A stretch of DNA of 64,000 bases from Mediterraneibacter glycyrrhizinilyticus (GCF_016902345.1 NZ_JACJLR010000011.1:1-64000); one strand, 5' to 3'; positions 17,476 to 26,333 are shown, numbered from the stretch's first letter. Program-made: numbers and translations. Notes: generated from the letters alone by a model not told the origin.

Positions 17476-17999
17476 AGGCAAAGACGATGGCATTCGGCGG
17501 TCTGCTCCTTGCGCTGACTGTTGTGTGTATGGCGCTTGGGAGCATCATCGAGACGAGTACATTATTCTTACTGGCGGCAGCTTCATTTTTTGTGGGAGTT
17601 GTGATCCGCGAGTTCGGACTGAGAGTCGGCATGGCATTTTACATCGCCGCCGTCTTTCTCGGACTGATCATGGCGCCAAACAAATTTTATGTGCTCACCT
17701 TTGCAGCGATGGGATTTTATATCTGGGGAATCGAAGCGGTGTTCCGCTGGCTGGAAAAACGGCCGCATACGAGGAACCGCAGGATGCTTTTCTGGATCGC
17801 AAAATATGTGATCTTCAATATTATGTATATCCCGATCGTGGTTGTTTTTCGGGATATGCTGTTTTCCAGCTCCATATCTGACGCAGTTCTGATCGGTGTG
17901 ATCCTTGCCGGACAGATTGCCCTTCTGATCTATGACCGGGCATATGAATATGCTCAGGTCTGTGTATGGGGGAAGATCAGGGGAAGGATAATGTCATAA
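17466..17999 (+). CDS. Small polytopic membrane protein, unknown function
   Basis: 177 residues, mostly hydrophobic, with about five membrane segments (7-30, 32-55, 57-80, 105-128, 135-155). ATG at 17466 is preferred: GGGAGGAG lies ten bases before it, while the in-frame ATG at 17436 has no ribosome site. The gene overlaps the Cys-rich end of the J-domain gene by ten bases. I do not recognise a named family; it resembles small integral membrane proteins of the S-component kind in size, but has none of their motifs. Its place in the DUF5685 / J-domain unit suggests it anchors or serves that system at the membrane. Confidence 0.65.
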   Translation: MHVKAKTMAFGGLLLALTVVCMALGSIIETSTLFLLAAASFFVGVVIREFGLRVGMAFYIAAVFLGLIMAPNKFYVLTFAAMGFYIWGIEAVFRWLEKRPHTRNRRMLFWIAKYVIFNIMYIPIVVVFRDMLFSSSISDAVLIGVILAGQIALLIYDRAYEYAQVCVWGKIRGRIMS

Positions 18000-18015
18000 G
18001 TGTGTAAGGTTAAAT

Positions 18016-18053
18016 AAGGTGCCGTGTACTTTTACAAAAGTACACGGCACCTT
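18016..18053. repeat. GGTGCC hairpin repeat, copy 3 (perfect)
   Basis: AAGGTGCCGTGTACTTTT (18016-18033) and its exact complement (18036-18053) form an 18-bp stem with a two-base gap, the most perfect copy of the family. It follows the DUF5685 unit and probably ends its transcription. Confidence 0.85.
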
Positions 18054-18380
18054 TCGCAATGTTTCGTAATCCGTACAAAAGGAAAGAGCCACATTGCTGC
18101 GGCTCAAAGGGGGAAAAAGTTTATGAAAAAGTGTTCTTTTTAAGAACAATTATAGTATAGAAAACAGTTGTGTAAAAATTGTGATCAAGTTTTGAATGGA
18201 TTATGAACAATCGGATAAAAAAGTATGAAAGCCGACAGCAGGCTACTCTCCTTGTGAGCAATAACAGCAAACTCGTAGAAAATATATGCAATGTACCGGA
18301 CTCATATTGAGTGTTAGAATAGCACCATGAGCTCATGGATTACCAAAGATATTTTCAGAGAGAAAGAGGAGAAATGCAAA
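18054..18380. promoter_or_regulatory. Leader region of the symporter / glycosidase operon
   Basis: About 330 AT-rich bases without a gene. A dyad GTTCTT-TTT-AAGAAC lies at 18133-18147, and AT-rich sequence suitable for promoters follows, but no pair of boxes stands out. The AraC-type regulator at the end of the operon would be expected to act here. Confidence 0.35.
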
Positions 18381-19853
18381 ATGGGTAATATGAAGTACAA
18401 CCGCGCAAAGATCTGGCAGATCGCCTTGTTTGCGCTTAACATGATGTCCACAAATATGTACCTGTTCCTGATGTCCTATGTATCTTATTATGCGACCGGA
18501 CTTCTGGGAATGGCAACGGTATTTGTATCTACACTGGCGACAGCAATGAGGATTTTCGATGGGATCACAGACCCGATCATCGGATGGATGATGGATCATG
18601 TAAAAGGAAGATTCGGGAAGTTCCGTCCTTTCCTTGTGATCGGAAATGCAGTTCTGATCCTGTCGATGGTCCTGATGTACAAGACCACTCACCTTGTCCC
18701 GGAAGTGATCCGGATCCCATATTTTGTTCTGATCTATGCGCTGTATATTCTTGGATATACGATCCAGGGAACAGTTACTACGGCGGCTCAGACACTTCTG
18801 ACCAACGACCCGAAACAGAGACCGCTGTACGGAGGATTTACGGGAGTTTATATGGTGTTCCTTCAGACAGGATTTACTTATCTGATCGCAAACTACCTTG
18901 TCCCGAAATACGGTGAAATGGGATATGATTTCTTCAGCGAGCTGATCGTCTGGGTTATCGTCATCGCCCTGATCATGATGGTATGCGCGTTTATTGCCAT
19001 TGCCCCGAAGGACAAGGCAGAATACTACGATCAGCTTACATCACCGGAAGAGGATAAGGCAACCTTTAAAGATTACTGGGAGGTATTGAAACATAACCGT
19101 GCGCTGCAGATGCTGATCATTTCTGAGTCAACGGATAAGCTGGCAATGACGATCGCATCAAACTCTATCGTAGGCGTGATGCTCTTTGGAATCATTATCG
19201 GTGATTATGAGGTGATGGGAAATCTTTCCGTGATCACAACGATTCCGAATCTGATCCTTCTGTTCCTCGGTATCATTGTAGCGAGAAAAGGCGGTCAGAA
19301 AAAGACATATGTACTGAGTACATGGGGATGTGTGATCATGCAGGTGTGTATGACACTTCTGTTTGTCTTCGGAGATCCGACCCAGATCAATCTGAGGTCT
19401 TTCAGCTTTATGAACATTGCGTTTGTAGTTCTCTACCTGGCTGTCAACGGCATCCGCAATATCGGCAGCAATATGATGATCCCCATGATGGCGGACTGTA
19501 CAGATTATGAGCTTTACCGCAGCGGACGGTATGTGCCGGGAATGGTAGCGACAGTTTATTCTTTCGTAGACAAACTGATCTCATCTTTTGCAACGACGAT
19601 CGTGGGAGTCTTTGTTGCGGCCATCGGTTATGCGAGCACAACACCTCAGATCGGAGATGAACTGACAACGGGCATCTTTGTGGTAACAATGTTCCTGTAT
19701 AACGGTATGCCGATCCTCGGCTGGGTGGCATCTATCATTGCGATGAAATTCTATCCTCTGGACGGAGCAAAGATGCAGGAGATCGAGGATCACATTGTAA
19801 AAGTAAGAGAGAAAAATGCGGCATTAAATGCAGCGGGCGGAGAGCAGAAATGA
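18381..19853 (+). CDS. GPH-family sugar:cation symporter (MelB-like)
   Basis: 490 residues with twelve predicted membrane segments. DGITDPIIGWMMDHVKGRFGKFRPF (in pieces from about 58) is the signature of the glycoside-pentoside-hexuronide family, whose Asp residues bind the coupling ion. It imports a glycoside with sodium or protons. ATG at 18381 is chosen for its AAGAGGAG ribosome site; an in-frame ATG 54 bases earlier has none. The stop overlaps the glycosidase start (ATGA), so the imported sugar is probably the substrate of that enzyme. The sugar itself cannot be named. Confidence 0.92.
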   Translation: MGNMKYNRAKIWQIALFALNMMSTNMYLFLMSYVSYYATGLLGMATVFVSTLATAMRIFDGITDPIIGWMMDHVKGRFGKFRPFLVIGNAVLILSMVLMYKTTHLVPEVIRIPYFVLIYALYILGYTIQGTVTTAAQTLLTNDPKQRPLYGGFTGVYMVFLQTGFTYLIANYLVPKYGEMGYDFFSELIVWVIVIALIMMVCAFIAIAPKDKAEYYDQLTSPEEDKATFKDYWEVLKHNRALQMLIISESTDKLAMTIASNSIVGVMLFGIIIGDYEVMGNLSVITTIPNLILLFLGIIVARKGGQKKTYVLSTWGCVIMQVCMTLLFVFGDPTQINLRSFSFMNIAFVVLYLAVNGIRNIGSNMMIPMMADCTDYELYRSGRYVPGMVATVYSFVDKLISSFATTIVGVFVAAIGYASTTPQIGDELTTGIFVVTMFLYNGMPILGWVASIIAMKFYPLDGAKMQEIEDHIVKVREKNAALNAAGGEQK

Positions 19854-22552
19854 GAGAAGAAAACAGACATGTAATGCCCCTGTGGGGTCCATACTCAAAA
19901 AAATATATGGGCATATCCCGGATCATGGAAGAGAGCAGCATTGACGGGAGCCGATTTGATCTGGTCGTTTACCCGACTTATGCAAACAGCGCTGTGCCGG
20001 TGCCGAACGTGACGGTTCCGTCGGATTATCATCCATGGGAATGTGATACGGAAGGAAAATTTTTCCGCTACCGGTATGAACTGCAGTGGAAAGACCAGCT
20101 GTATGCAGATGTGGATCTTTTTGAAGTAGATGATGAGACCTGGGGAATCCGTGTGGATTATCACAACAACACCAACAAGATCCAGCACTGCCTTCTGAAT
20201 CTTTTCGCAGCGATCGAATATCCTCAGAGCATGACATGTGAACCGGAACTCCCGAAAAAAAGGGAGTTCTGGAAAGCCCTGGACCATCAGGGCTTTGAAT
20301 TTGCGATTTCGCGTCCATGGGAAAATCTGTTTTTTGACGGTATGAGAAGAGGCGAACAGTTCCGTGCGGATTTTACCGGCGGAATGGCGCTGGCAGAGAC
20401 ATTTTACGCTATGATGTACCGGAACCGGGAGACAAAAATGTTCGGAGGAAATGCAGGAGACAGGCTGGTTTATGACAGAATGCTGGAGAACAGCTACCAG
20501 GATGCAGTGCTGACAATACGCTATTCCACATATCAGACAGACGAGGACGTTGTGTTTGACAGCAATTACGGACCGATCTGCTTTAAAGCGTGCAAGACTG
20601 CGGAAACCGTGTCAGTTCCTCTATCCCGTCTTGAAAAAGGAGAGTTCCGGCTGGAAATGTCATCCAGAGGGACAGATGGAAACGGGGTGATGTTTGACTG
20701 TCTCTGTATCACGGAAGCGGCAGATCAGGAACAGATCCGTTTTAAAACGCACAAGAGGAATGTGATCCCGACAATTACTTTTGAAGGGGAAAAAGTCAGA
20801 TACGAGTATCACCATGGTGAGAAACCCATGTTCCTTGGGATTCTGAACAAACGTGTGCGGAGCAGGAAACTCTACTCGGGATGCCTGGAAGACGCTCTGA
20901 TCACCAGGCTGACAAACTCGGATGAGACCTATGACAATCTGACAAGAAGTTTTTCCGGAGCATTTATGGAGAAACATTCCGATGAAGGATTCTACCATAC
21001 CAATGTGGTGGAAGCGATCTTTCTTCCGGGGCAGAGCACATCGGTCCAGTATGCCTATGTTGCTTCAGAAGATGTGAACCTGACGAAAAAAGAACTGGAA
21101 GACGCGTGGAAGATAAGGTCAGGAACAGCAGAGGATGACAGTGTGAATCCGGAAGGGAAAGAATATGAGTTTTCCACGAGACTGATGAAGACAGCGCTGT
21201 TTTCAAATGTAGTGTATCCCATTTACAGACATGGGGATAATATTGTTCACTATACTCCGGGAAAACGGTGGGACAGCCTGTACACATGGGATTCCGGGTT
21301 TATCGGGCTGGGACTTTTGGAATACTCAAAAGAGAGGGCAGAATACGTGCTGGACACCTACCTCTCTGAGGAAGATAACACGGACTTCGCATTTCTGGCT
21401 CACGGCTCCCTGGTGCCGACCCAGTTTTACCTGTGGAATGAACTGCTGATGCGCTCGTCAGAGCAGGAGAGGGAGAATCTGAAAAAGTATTATCCGATGC
21501 TGAGACGCTATTACCGCTTTATGGCGGGAAAATCGGAAGGTTCCACAATGGCCAGGCTGAAGAGCGGAATGCTGACCGTTTATGATTACTTTTACAACGC
21601 AGGCGGGATGGATGACTATCCGCCCCAGGTGGCAATGCACCAGCAGCATCTCGCGGACCGGATCGCTCCGGTCTGCAGCAGTGTGCATTTTATCCGCATC
21701 GCAAAGATCATTCGCAATACAGCTCTATATTACGGATATGACAGCGACGTGGAAGAATACGAGGCGGATATCCGAAAAGTATCGGAGGCACTTCTTTCAA
21801 ATGCCTGGGATGAGGAGAGCGGTTATTTCGGATATGTGCTTCACGATCCGTCGGGAGAAAAGACAGAGATCTTCCGTACTCCGGAAGGAGAAAACTACAA
21901 CCGGGGTGTAGATGGGGTGACCCCTCTGATCGCCGGCGTGTGCAGTGACAGTCAGGAAAGGAGGATGATGGAGCATCTGAAATCCGAGAAAGAACTGTGG
22001 ACAAATGTGGGAATCTCCACGGTGGATCAGAGCGCCCCTTATTATAACGATAATGGTTATTGGAACGGAGCAGTATGGTTCCCGTACCAGTATCTTCTGT
22101 GGAGATCCATGCTGGATATCGGCGAGGCGGAGTATGCGTTCAAAATTGCGGAGACTGCACTCTCAGCATGGAAGCAGGAGACGGATTTCAGCTATAACAC
22201 ATTTGAGATGATCCAGATCGAGACGGAGAGAGGAGGATGGTTCCATCAGTTCAGCGGACTCTCAGCGCCTATTGTCGTGTGGTATCATGCGTACTACAAG
22301 AAAGGGACAGTAACGGCAGGATTCGATACATGGATCGACAGCACATGGTTTGATGATAGCTTCACAAAAGCGTGCGTCCGTTATGCAGTCAGAGAGCAGA
22401 GAGAAAATATTCTCCTTGTTGTGATGGACTCGGCTTATGATTATAATATAGAAATAAACGGAAAACCTGCCGAATGGACAGAACACGCCAGAGGTGCTTT
22501 TGAGATCCAGCTCGCACCGGGACAGGGAGAGGTTGTGATCAAAAAGAAATGA
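19850..22552 (+). CDS. Cytoplasmic glycoside hydrolase of the (alpha/alpha)6 type (MGH1/GH63-like)
   Basis: 900 residues, no signal peptide. An N-terminal beta-rich region (about 1-430) precedes the helical catalytic part. YTWDSGFIGLGLLEY (about 477), GVDGVTPLIAGV (about 685) and NGYWNGAVWFPYQYLLW (about 733) match the barrel of GH63/GH37/MGH1 type glycosidases, where an Asp in the WDSGF segment and a Glu near the C-terminal end of the barrel (FEMIQIETERGG) act in catalysis. It likely hydrolyses the glycoside brought in by the adjacent symporter. Specificity is unknown; glucosidase, mannosidase or trehalase-like action are all possible. Four-base overlaps at both ends place it in the middle of a three-gene operon. 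Confidence 0.8.
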   Translation: MREENRHVMPLWGPYSKKYMGISRIMEESSIDGSRFDLVVYPTYANSAVPVPNVTVPSDYHPWECDTEGKFFRYRYELQWKDQLYADVDLFEVDDETWGIRVDYHNNTNKIQHCLLNLFAAIEYPQSMTCEPELPKKREFWKALDHQGFEFAISRPWENLFFDGMRRGEQFRADFTGGMALAETFYAMMYRNRETKMFGGNAGDRLVYDRMLENSYQDAVLTIRYSTYQTDEDVVFDSNYGPICFKACKTAETVSVPLSRLEKGEFRLEMSSRGTDGNGVMFDCLCITEAADQEQIRFKTHKRNVIPTITFEGEKVRYEYHHGEKPMFLGILNKRVRSRKLYSGCLEDALITRLTNSDETYDNLTRSFSGAFMEKHSDEGFYHTNVVEAIFLPGQSTSVQYAYVASEDVNLTKKELEDAWKIRSGTAEDDSVNPEGKEYEFSTRLMKTALFSNVVYPIYRHGDNIVHYTPGKRWDSLYTWDSGFIGLGLLEYSKERAEYVLDTYLSEEDNTDFAFLAHGSLVPTQFYLWNELLMRSSEQERENLKKYYPMLRRYYRFMAGKSEGSTMARLKSGMLTVYDYFYNAGGMDDYPPQVAMHQQHLADRIAPVCSSVHFIRIAKIIRNTALYYGYDSDVEEYEADIRKVSEALLSNAWDEESGYFGYVLHDPSGEKTEIFRTPEGENYNRGVDGVTPLIAGVCSDSQERRMMEHLKSEKELWTNVGISTVDQSAPYYNDNGYWNGAVWFPYQYLLWRSMLDIGEAEYAFKIAETALSAWKQETDFSYNTFEMIQIETERGGWFHQFSGLSAPIVVWYHAYYKKGTVTAGFDTWIDSTWFDDSFTKACVRYAVREQRENILLVVMDSAYDYNIEINGKPAEWTEHARGAFEIQLAPGQGEVVIKKK

Positions 22553-23424
22553 ACAGCTACTATGACGAGTATACCGGATATCAGGCAATGCTGAGCTCCA
22601 GCATGGAGATCCATCTTTACAGGAACAAGGATATGGCCCCCCTGGAAGAACACTGCCATGATTTTTATGAGATGTTTTTTCTTGCTGATGGAAATGTGAC
22701 TTTTCTGATCGATGAAGAAGAATATGTGATGAACCGGGAGGATATCCTTCTCCTTCCTCCCGGTATTTTCCACAGGGAAATTCCCGGACCAGGATACTAT
22801 GAGAGGATCATACTGAGGCTGAATCCATGGTATTTGACCCGGCTTTCGACAAGAAAGACGAATCTGGCGAGCTGCTTCGTGTTTTCTGAAGAAAAGGGAT
22901 ACCTGCTGAAGGCAGAACCTTTCGAGAGGAACCGTATCAGGGCGGTCCTGTATGTGCTTCTTCAGGAGACAAAAGGAAATGATTTTGGGAAAGACATTCT
23001 GATTGAGTCTGAATTGAAGAGACTCCTGATCATGATGAACCGGTGTCAGTCGCTGAACATACCGGCAGAGAAAGCGGATACGCAGGAGGGCGGGAAAAAC
23101 ATGCAGGAAATCCTCCGGTATATCAATCAGCATTATACGGAGAACATCACACTGGACCTGCTCTGTGAAAAATTCTATATCAGTAAATTCTATCTTTCGA
23201 GAAGTTTTGAACGACTGACCGGACAGAGTATTTATAAATATATCCTGGAAAAGCGGATGATCATGGCGCGGCAGCTCCTGCTGTTCGGAGAACGTCCGAC
23301 GGAGATATACACCCTTTGCGGTTTTACCAATTACAGTAATTTTTACCGAGCATTCAAGAAATATTATGAGATGTCTCCAAGCCAGTTTTTGAAAAATATC
23401 ACCAGTATGGAACAGATGACGTGA
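22549..23424 (+). CDS. AraC-family regulator with cupin sensor domain
   Basis: 291 residues. The N-terminal half is an AraC-type cupin (HCHDFYEMFFLADGNVTFL at about 34, then LLPPGIFHRE), and the C-terminal third carries two helix-turn-helix units (LDLLCEKFYISKFYLSRSFE and PTEIYTLCGFTNYSNFYRAFK). It presumably binds the imported sugar and activates its own operon from the leader at 18054-18380. It starts in an ATGA overlap with the glycosidase and is the last gene; no clear terminator is seen before the next promoter at 23455. Confidence 0.92.
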   Translation: MNSYYDEYTGYQAMLSSSMEIHLYRNKDMAPLEEHCHDFYEMFFLADGNVTFLIDEEEYVMNREDILLLPPGIFHREIPGPGYYERIILRLNPWYLTRLSTRKTNLASCFVFSEEKGYLLKAEPFERNRIRAVLYVLLQETKGNDFGKDILIESELKRLLIMMNRCQSLNIPAEKADTQEGGKNMQEILRYINQHYTENITLDLLCEKFYISKFYLSRSFERLTGQSIYKYILEKRMIMARQLLLFGERPTEIYTLCGFTNYSNFYRAFKKYYEMSPSQFLKNITSMEQMT

Positions 23425-23428
23425 AATA

Positions 23429-23460
23429 TTGTATACAAATTTTGTGTCTTAAGTTATAAT
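23429..23460 (+). promoter_or_regulatory. Promoter of the MNT/HEPN pair
   Basis: TATAAT at 23455-23460, 27 bases before the start codon. The palindrome TTGTATACAA (23429-23438) sits near the -35 position and may be an operator for self-repression, as is common for toxin-antitoxin pairs; that part is inference. Confidence 0.4.
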
Positions 23461-23486
23461 TTAGGAAAAGAAAACGGGGTGAAGTA

Positions 23487-23822
23487 ATGGCAGTGGATAT
23501 TAGCAATATTTTGCAGATTTTTGCAAAGGAGATCAGAAATCTGTTTCAAAATGCATTGGACAGTGTGATCGTGTATGGTTCATATGCCCGCGGAGATTAT
23601 AATGAGTTATCAGACATTGATGTGATGATCCTGGTTGACCTTCCGGATACGGAAATAAAGAAGAGATTTGATGAAGTCAGCGATTTGGCATTTTCTTTCT
23701 TGATGAAGTATGGCGTGGATATTTCGCCGACTGTAAAAAATGTGGAGCACTTTAATTATTGGGTGGATAATCTGCCTTATTATCGGAATGTAAGAGATGA
23801 GGGGGTAAAGCTCAGTGCATGA
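23487..23822 (+). CDS. MNT-type minimal nucleotidyltransferase (antitoxin candidate)
   Basis: 111 residues, the normal size of the family. VYGSYARGDYNELSDIDVM (about 30-48) contains the GSxxRG and SDID elements that bind nucleotide and metal in MNT enzymes, followed by a third acidic residue in YGVDISP (about 77-80). In MntA/HepT systems the enzyme adds AMP to its HEPN partner and silences it. The gene overlaps the HEPN gene by eight bases, the classical arrangement. Codon use is more AT-rich than the operon before it, which fits acquisition by transfer. Confidence 0.88.
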   Translation: MAVDISNILQIFAKEIRNLFQNALDSVIVYGSYARGDYNELSDIDVMILVDLPDTEIKKRFDEVSDLAFSFLMKYGVDISPTVKNVEHFNYWVDNLPYYRNVRDEGVKLSA

Positions 23823-24135
23823 TGTCAATAAAGATGTAGAATTATCAAAATACAGATATTCTCTTGCGGAAGAAACATATAGAAATGCAAAAATGTGTTT
23901 TGACAATGGATTTTACCGTGACTGTATCAATCGTTCATACTATTCTGTGTTTTACGGAATCAGAGCAGTTCTGGCGTTGGGAAGCATTGATTTTAAGAGA
24001 CACAAAGATGTTGTTGCATATTTTAACAAGGAATATGTCGCTACAGGAAAGTTCCCGGGTGAAATGGGGAGACGGCTGGTGCGGTTAAAAACGAAAACTC
24101 TTATCAAAGCCTATCTGGAAAAAGAACAGAAATAG
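23815..24135 (+). CDS. HEPN-domain protein with an apparent internal deletion
   Basis: 106 residues. NRSYYSVFYGIRAVLALGSID (about 40-60) is the core helix pair of UPF0332-type HEPN proteins, and FNKEYVATGKFPGEMGRRL (about 69-87) their third conserved block. Full-length relatives of about 130 residues next carry a DYDDFY-like segment and a helix before the end; here VRLKTKT passes straight into LIKAYLEKEQK, which looks like the normal C-terminus. An in-frame loss of about 25 residues is inferred. HEPN partners in MNT/HEPN pairs act as RNases; here the usual RxxxxH motif is also not clear (NRSYYSVF), so activity is doubtful. Confidence 0.75.
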   Translation: MHDVNKDVELSKYRYSLAEETYRNAKMCFDNGFYRDCINRSYYSVFYGIRAVLALGSIDFKRHKDVVAYFNKEYVATGKFPGEMGRRLVRLKTKTLIKAYLEKEQK

Positions 24136-24248
24136 CCTTATAAGCCGGAAAAGCCTGAAAATGTCAGCGTAGAAGTTCACAAATTCTCCAAAACCCCTTG
24201 AAATCGGCATTATAACGAGTTATATTAATATGTGGAAAAAGTAATAAA

Positions 24249-24371
24249 TCTTCGGGGTCGGGTGAAATTCCCAACCGGCGGTATAGTCCGCGACCCGCTG
24301 TTTAAGCGGCTGAACCGGTGACTCGTTACAGGGAATTCCGGTACCGACAGTATAGTCTGGATGAGAGAAGA
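24249..24371 (+). ncRNA. FMN riboswitch (RFN element)
   Basis: The conserved RFN blocks appear in order: TCTTCGGGGTCGGGTGAAAT, CCCAACCGGCGGT, GTCCGCGACCCGC, GAACCGGTG, AATTCCGGTACCGACAGT, and the closing GGATGAGAGAAGA. The expression platform is the terminator at 24425-24453. FMN binding should stop transcription before ribU. Family knowledge is firm; the fold itself was not computed. Confidence 0.97.
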
Positions 24372-24424
24372 AATTCACTTTTTATTGAAGAAAATTCAAT
24401 AAGAAATGTCATGAACGCATATGT

Positions 24425-24453
24425 AACCCCGAACCTTACGGTTTGGGGTTTTT
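24425..24453 (+). terminator. Riboswitch-controlled terminator
   Basis: ACCCCGAACC (24426-24435) pairs with GGTTTGGGGT (24440-24449) over a four-base loop, followed by TTTT. It is 54 bases past the FMN aptamer and 171 bases before ribU. Confidence 0.9.
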
Positions 24454-24623
24454 CTATGCCGGGGATGCAGAGATGCCGCTATCAGTTGAACTCTGCAGAA
24501 CCATATTGACAGGATTTCCTGGGAGATTTCCTTTTTTCAGTTATCTGTCTGCTGATCTGGCGCAGACATTATCAGCGGTCCATTTTAAAAGTGGGCGCAA
24601 AAAAGAAAAAGGAGAGATGGAAA

Positions 24624-25250
24624 ATGAGTACAGAAACAAAAGCAGCAGTTCATTCGGAGCCCAGACTGGGCGTAAAGGCACTTGTAAAGATCGGAATGCT
24701 CGCGGCAGTGGCGGTCATCCTGATGCTTTTCGAGATTCCTCTTCCATTCGCACCGTCATTTTATGAAATCGACTTCAGCGAGGTTCCGGTCCTTGTAGGA
24801 TGCTTTGCGATGGGGCCCTTCGCGGGAGCTCTGATCGAATTTGTGAAGATTCTTTTGAATTTTGTGATAACAGGAACAGACACCGCAGGGGTGGGAGAGA
24901 TCGCGAACTTTATCATCGGTTGTTCCCTCTGTGTTCCGGCAGGGCTGATCTACCGCCGGAACAGGACACGGAAAAATGCACTGATCGGCATGGTGGTCGG
25001 GACAGTGACGATGACGGTGATCGGATGTATCATCAATGCTTTTGTCCTCCTTCCAACATATGCTGTTGCGTTCGGGATGCCGATCGACGCACTGGTGAGT
25101 ATGGGGACAGCTGTGAACTCAAATATTACAAACCTGTTTACATTTGTGATGTTTGCCGTCGCACCATTCAATCTACTCAAGGGAATCCTTGTTTCAGTCA
25201 TTGTATTTCTTATCTATAAGAAAATCAGTCCGGTGTTCAGAATGCACTGA
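24624..25250 (+). CDS. ribU: Riboflavin ECF transporter S component
   Basis: 208 residues, six membrane segments. The N-terminal section LFEIPLPFAPSFYEIDFSEV (about 43-62) and ALIEFVKILLNFVITGT (about 76-92) are characteristic of RibU, which binds riboflavin outside and pairs with EcfT and the two EcfA ATPases. The FMN riboswitch in the leader confirms the substrate. ATG at 24624 has a GGAGAGATGG ribosome site and is preferred over an upstream GTG. Single-gene unit ended by the terminator at 25294. No riboflavin synthesis genes are near, so the cell may depend on uptake. Confidence 0.97.
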   Translation: MSTETKAAVHSEPRLGVKALVKIGMLAAVAVILMLFEIPLPFAPSFYEIDFSEVPVLVGCFAMGPFAGALIEFVKILLNFVITGTDTAGVGEIANFIIGCSLCVPAGLIYRRNRTRKNALIGMVVGTVTMTVIGCIINAFVLLPTYAVAFGMPIDALVSMGTAVNSNITNLFTFVMFAVAPFNLLKGILVSVIVFLIYKKISPVFRMH

Positions 25251-25293
25251 TCTGCCAAAAAAAGAGCAGATATGTAGAGAGATTTTTGTGAAA

Positions 25294-25329
25294 AAAGCAG
25301 ACCTGGAGGAAGGTCTGCTTTAATTTTTC
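25294..25329 (+). terminator. Intrinsic terminator after ribU
   Basis: AAAGCAGACCT (25294-25304) pairs exactly with AGGTCTGCTTT (25311-25321), followed by AATTTTT. Confidence 0.9.
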
Positions 25330-25369
25330 TGGTAAAAACAGGAGAAAGAGAAAAACGGAAATAAAAAAG

Positions 25370-25398
25370 TTGACAAATTAAGATTTTTATAATAGAAT
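25370..25398 (+). promoter_or_regulatory. Sigma-A-type promoter of the wall hydrolase gene
   Basis: TTGACA (25370-25375), 17 bases, TAGAAT (25393-25398). The transcript would begin near 25405 and have a leader of about 100 bases before the ATG at 25506. Confidence 0.75.
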
Positions 25399-25505
25399 AG
25401 CCTCCGTAACAATTTTGTAATATCTGTAATAAAAATGAAAACAACTGCATATGTTTTAATTAAGATATACGTAAAGATATTGCAATATGTTAAGAGGAGG
25501 AGTAT

Positions 25506-26153
25506 ATGAAACAACATAAAAACAGGCGGATCCTTATGTCTTTGTATGCCGCCGCAACAAGTATGACAGTTCTGACCGGCTTTACCAGCCTGGCGGCGGA
25601 AACAGAGCCGATCAGTATTCAGACTACAGTTTCCGGTGAGGAGACTGCGGATTGGGGATTTTCTGATATTGCAGGGGAGATGCATGAGGAAGTCCTTACA
25701 GAGACAAAAACGGCAGCAGAGGAAGCACAGCAGGCTTATATCAAGAAACAGGAAGAAGAACGCAAAGCAGCAGAAGAAGCTGCCCGCATTGCTGCAGAGA
25801 AGGCTGCTGCAGAAGCTGCGGCACAGGAAGAAAAAGAACTTCTGGCTTCCCTGATCTTCTGTGAGGCGGGAAACCAGCCCTACGAAGGACAGGTGGCGGT
25901 CGGCGCAGTAGTCATGAACCGTGTGAAAAGTGGTTCCTATCCGGATACGATCTCGGACGTCATTTACCAGTCCGGACAGTTTACGCCGGCGATGACCGGA
26001 TGGCTTGACTCCGTCCGGGCGAGCAGCGGATATACTGAGTCTGCGATGCAGGCGGCGGAAGACGCACTTGCGGGAAGCAACCCGGTGGGTGACTGCCTTT
26101 ACTTCAGCACAGGCGGCTGGGGAATGCAGATCGGAGATCATTATTTCCATTAA
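25506..26153 (+). CDS. Secreted cell wall hydrolase, SleB-like
   Basis: 215 residues. A signal peptide (about 1-31, ending SLAA) is followed by an Ala/Glu/Lys-rich coiled coil (about 72-115) and the Hydrolase_2 domain (about 117-215), opening with LASLIFCEAGNQPYEGQVAVGAVVMNRV in pieces, where the Glu of CEAGNQ is the catalytic candidate, and ending with CLYFSTGG and QIGDHYFH. Relatives (SleB, CwlJ) cut peptidoglycan of the spore cortex, but many clostridia have vegetative members with a coiled-coil spacer like this. The start has an AGAGGAGG ribosome site and the promoter at 25370 is of vegetative type, which argues against strictly sporulation use. Confidence 0.88.
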   Translation: MKQHKNRRILMSLYAAATSMTVLTGFTSLAAETEPISIQTTVSGEETADWGFSDIAGEMHEEVLTETKTAAEEAQQAYIKKQEEERKAAEEAARIAAEKAAAEAAAQEEKELLASLIFCEAGNQPYEGQVAVGAVVMNRVKSGSYPDTISDVIYQSGQFTPAMTGWLDSVRASSGYTESAMQAAEDALAGSNPVGDCLYFSTGGWGMQIGDHYFH

Positions 26154-26215
26154 AAATATCAAACAGTTATCAACAGATACTGATCGGACAGACATATGAA
26201 ATCGATATGAAGTCA

Positions 26216-26256
26216 ACGGCTCCTGATAAGAATATTCAGCTCTTATCAGGAGTCGT
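26216..26256 (+). terminator. Hairpin after the wall hydrolase gene
   Basis: ACGGCTCCTGATAAGA (26216-26231) pairs with TCTTATCAGGAGTCGT (26241-26256) with one wobble. The T-run is weak. A TATAAT box for the next gene lies at 26266-26271. Confidence 0.65.
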
Positions 26257-26333
26257 TCTGTATGGTATAATAATCGAGTTGTACGCAATACAGACCAGCA
26301 TAGATTTTGTCTTGATTTTGGGGGAAACAGGAA

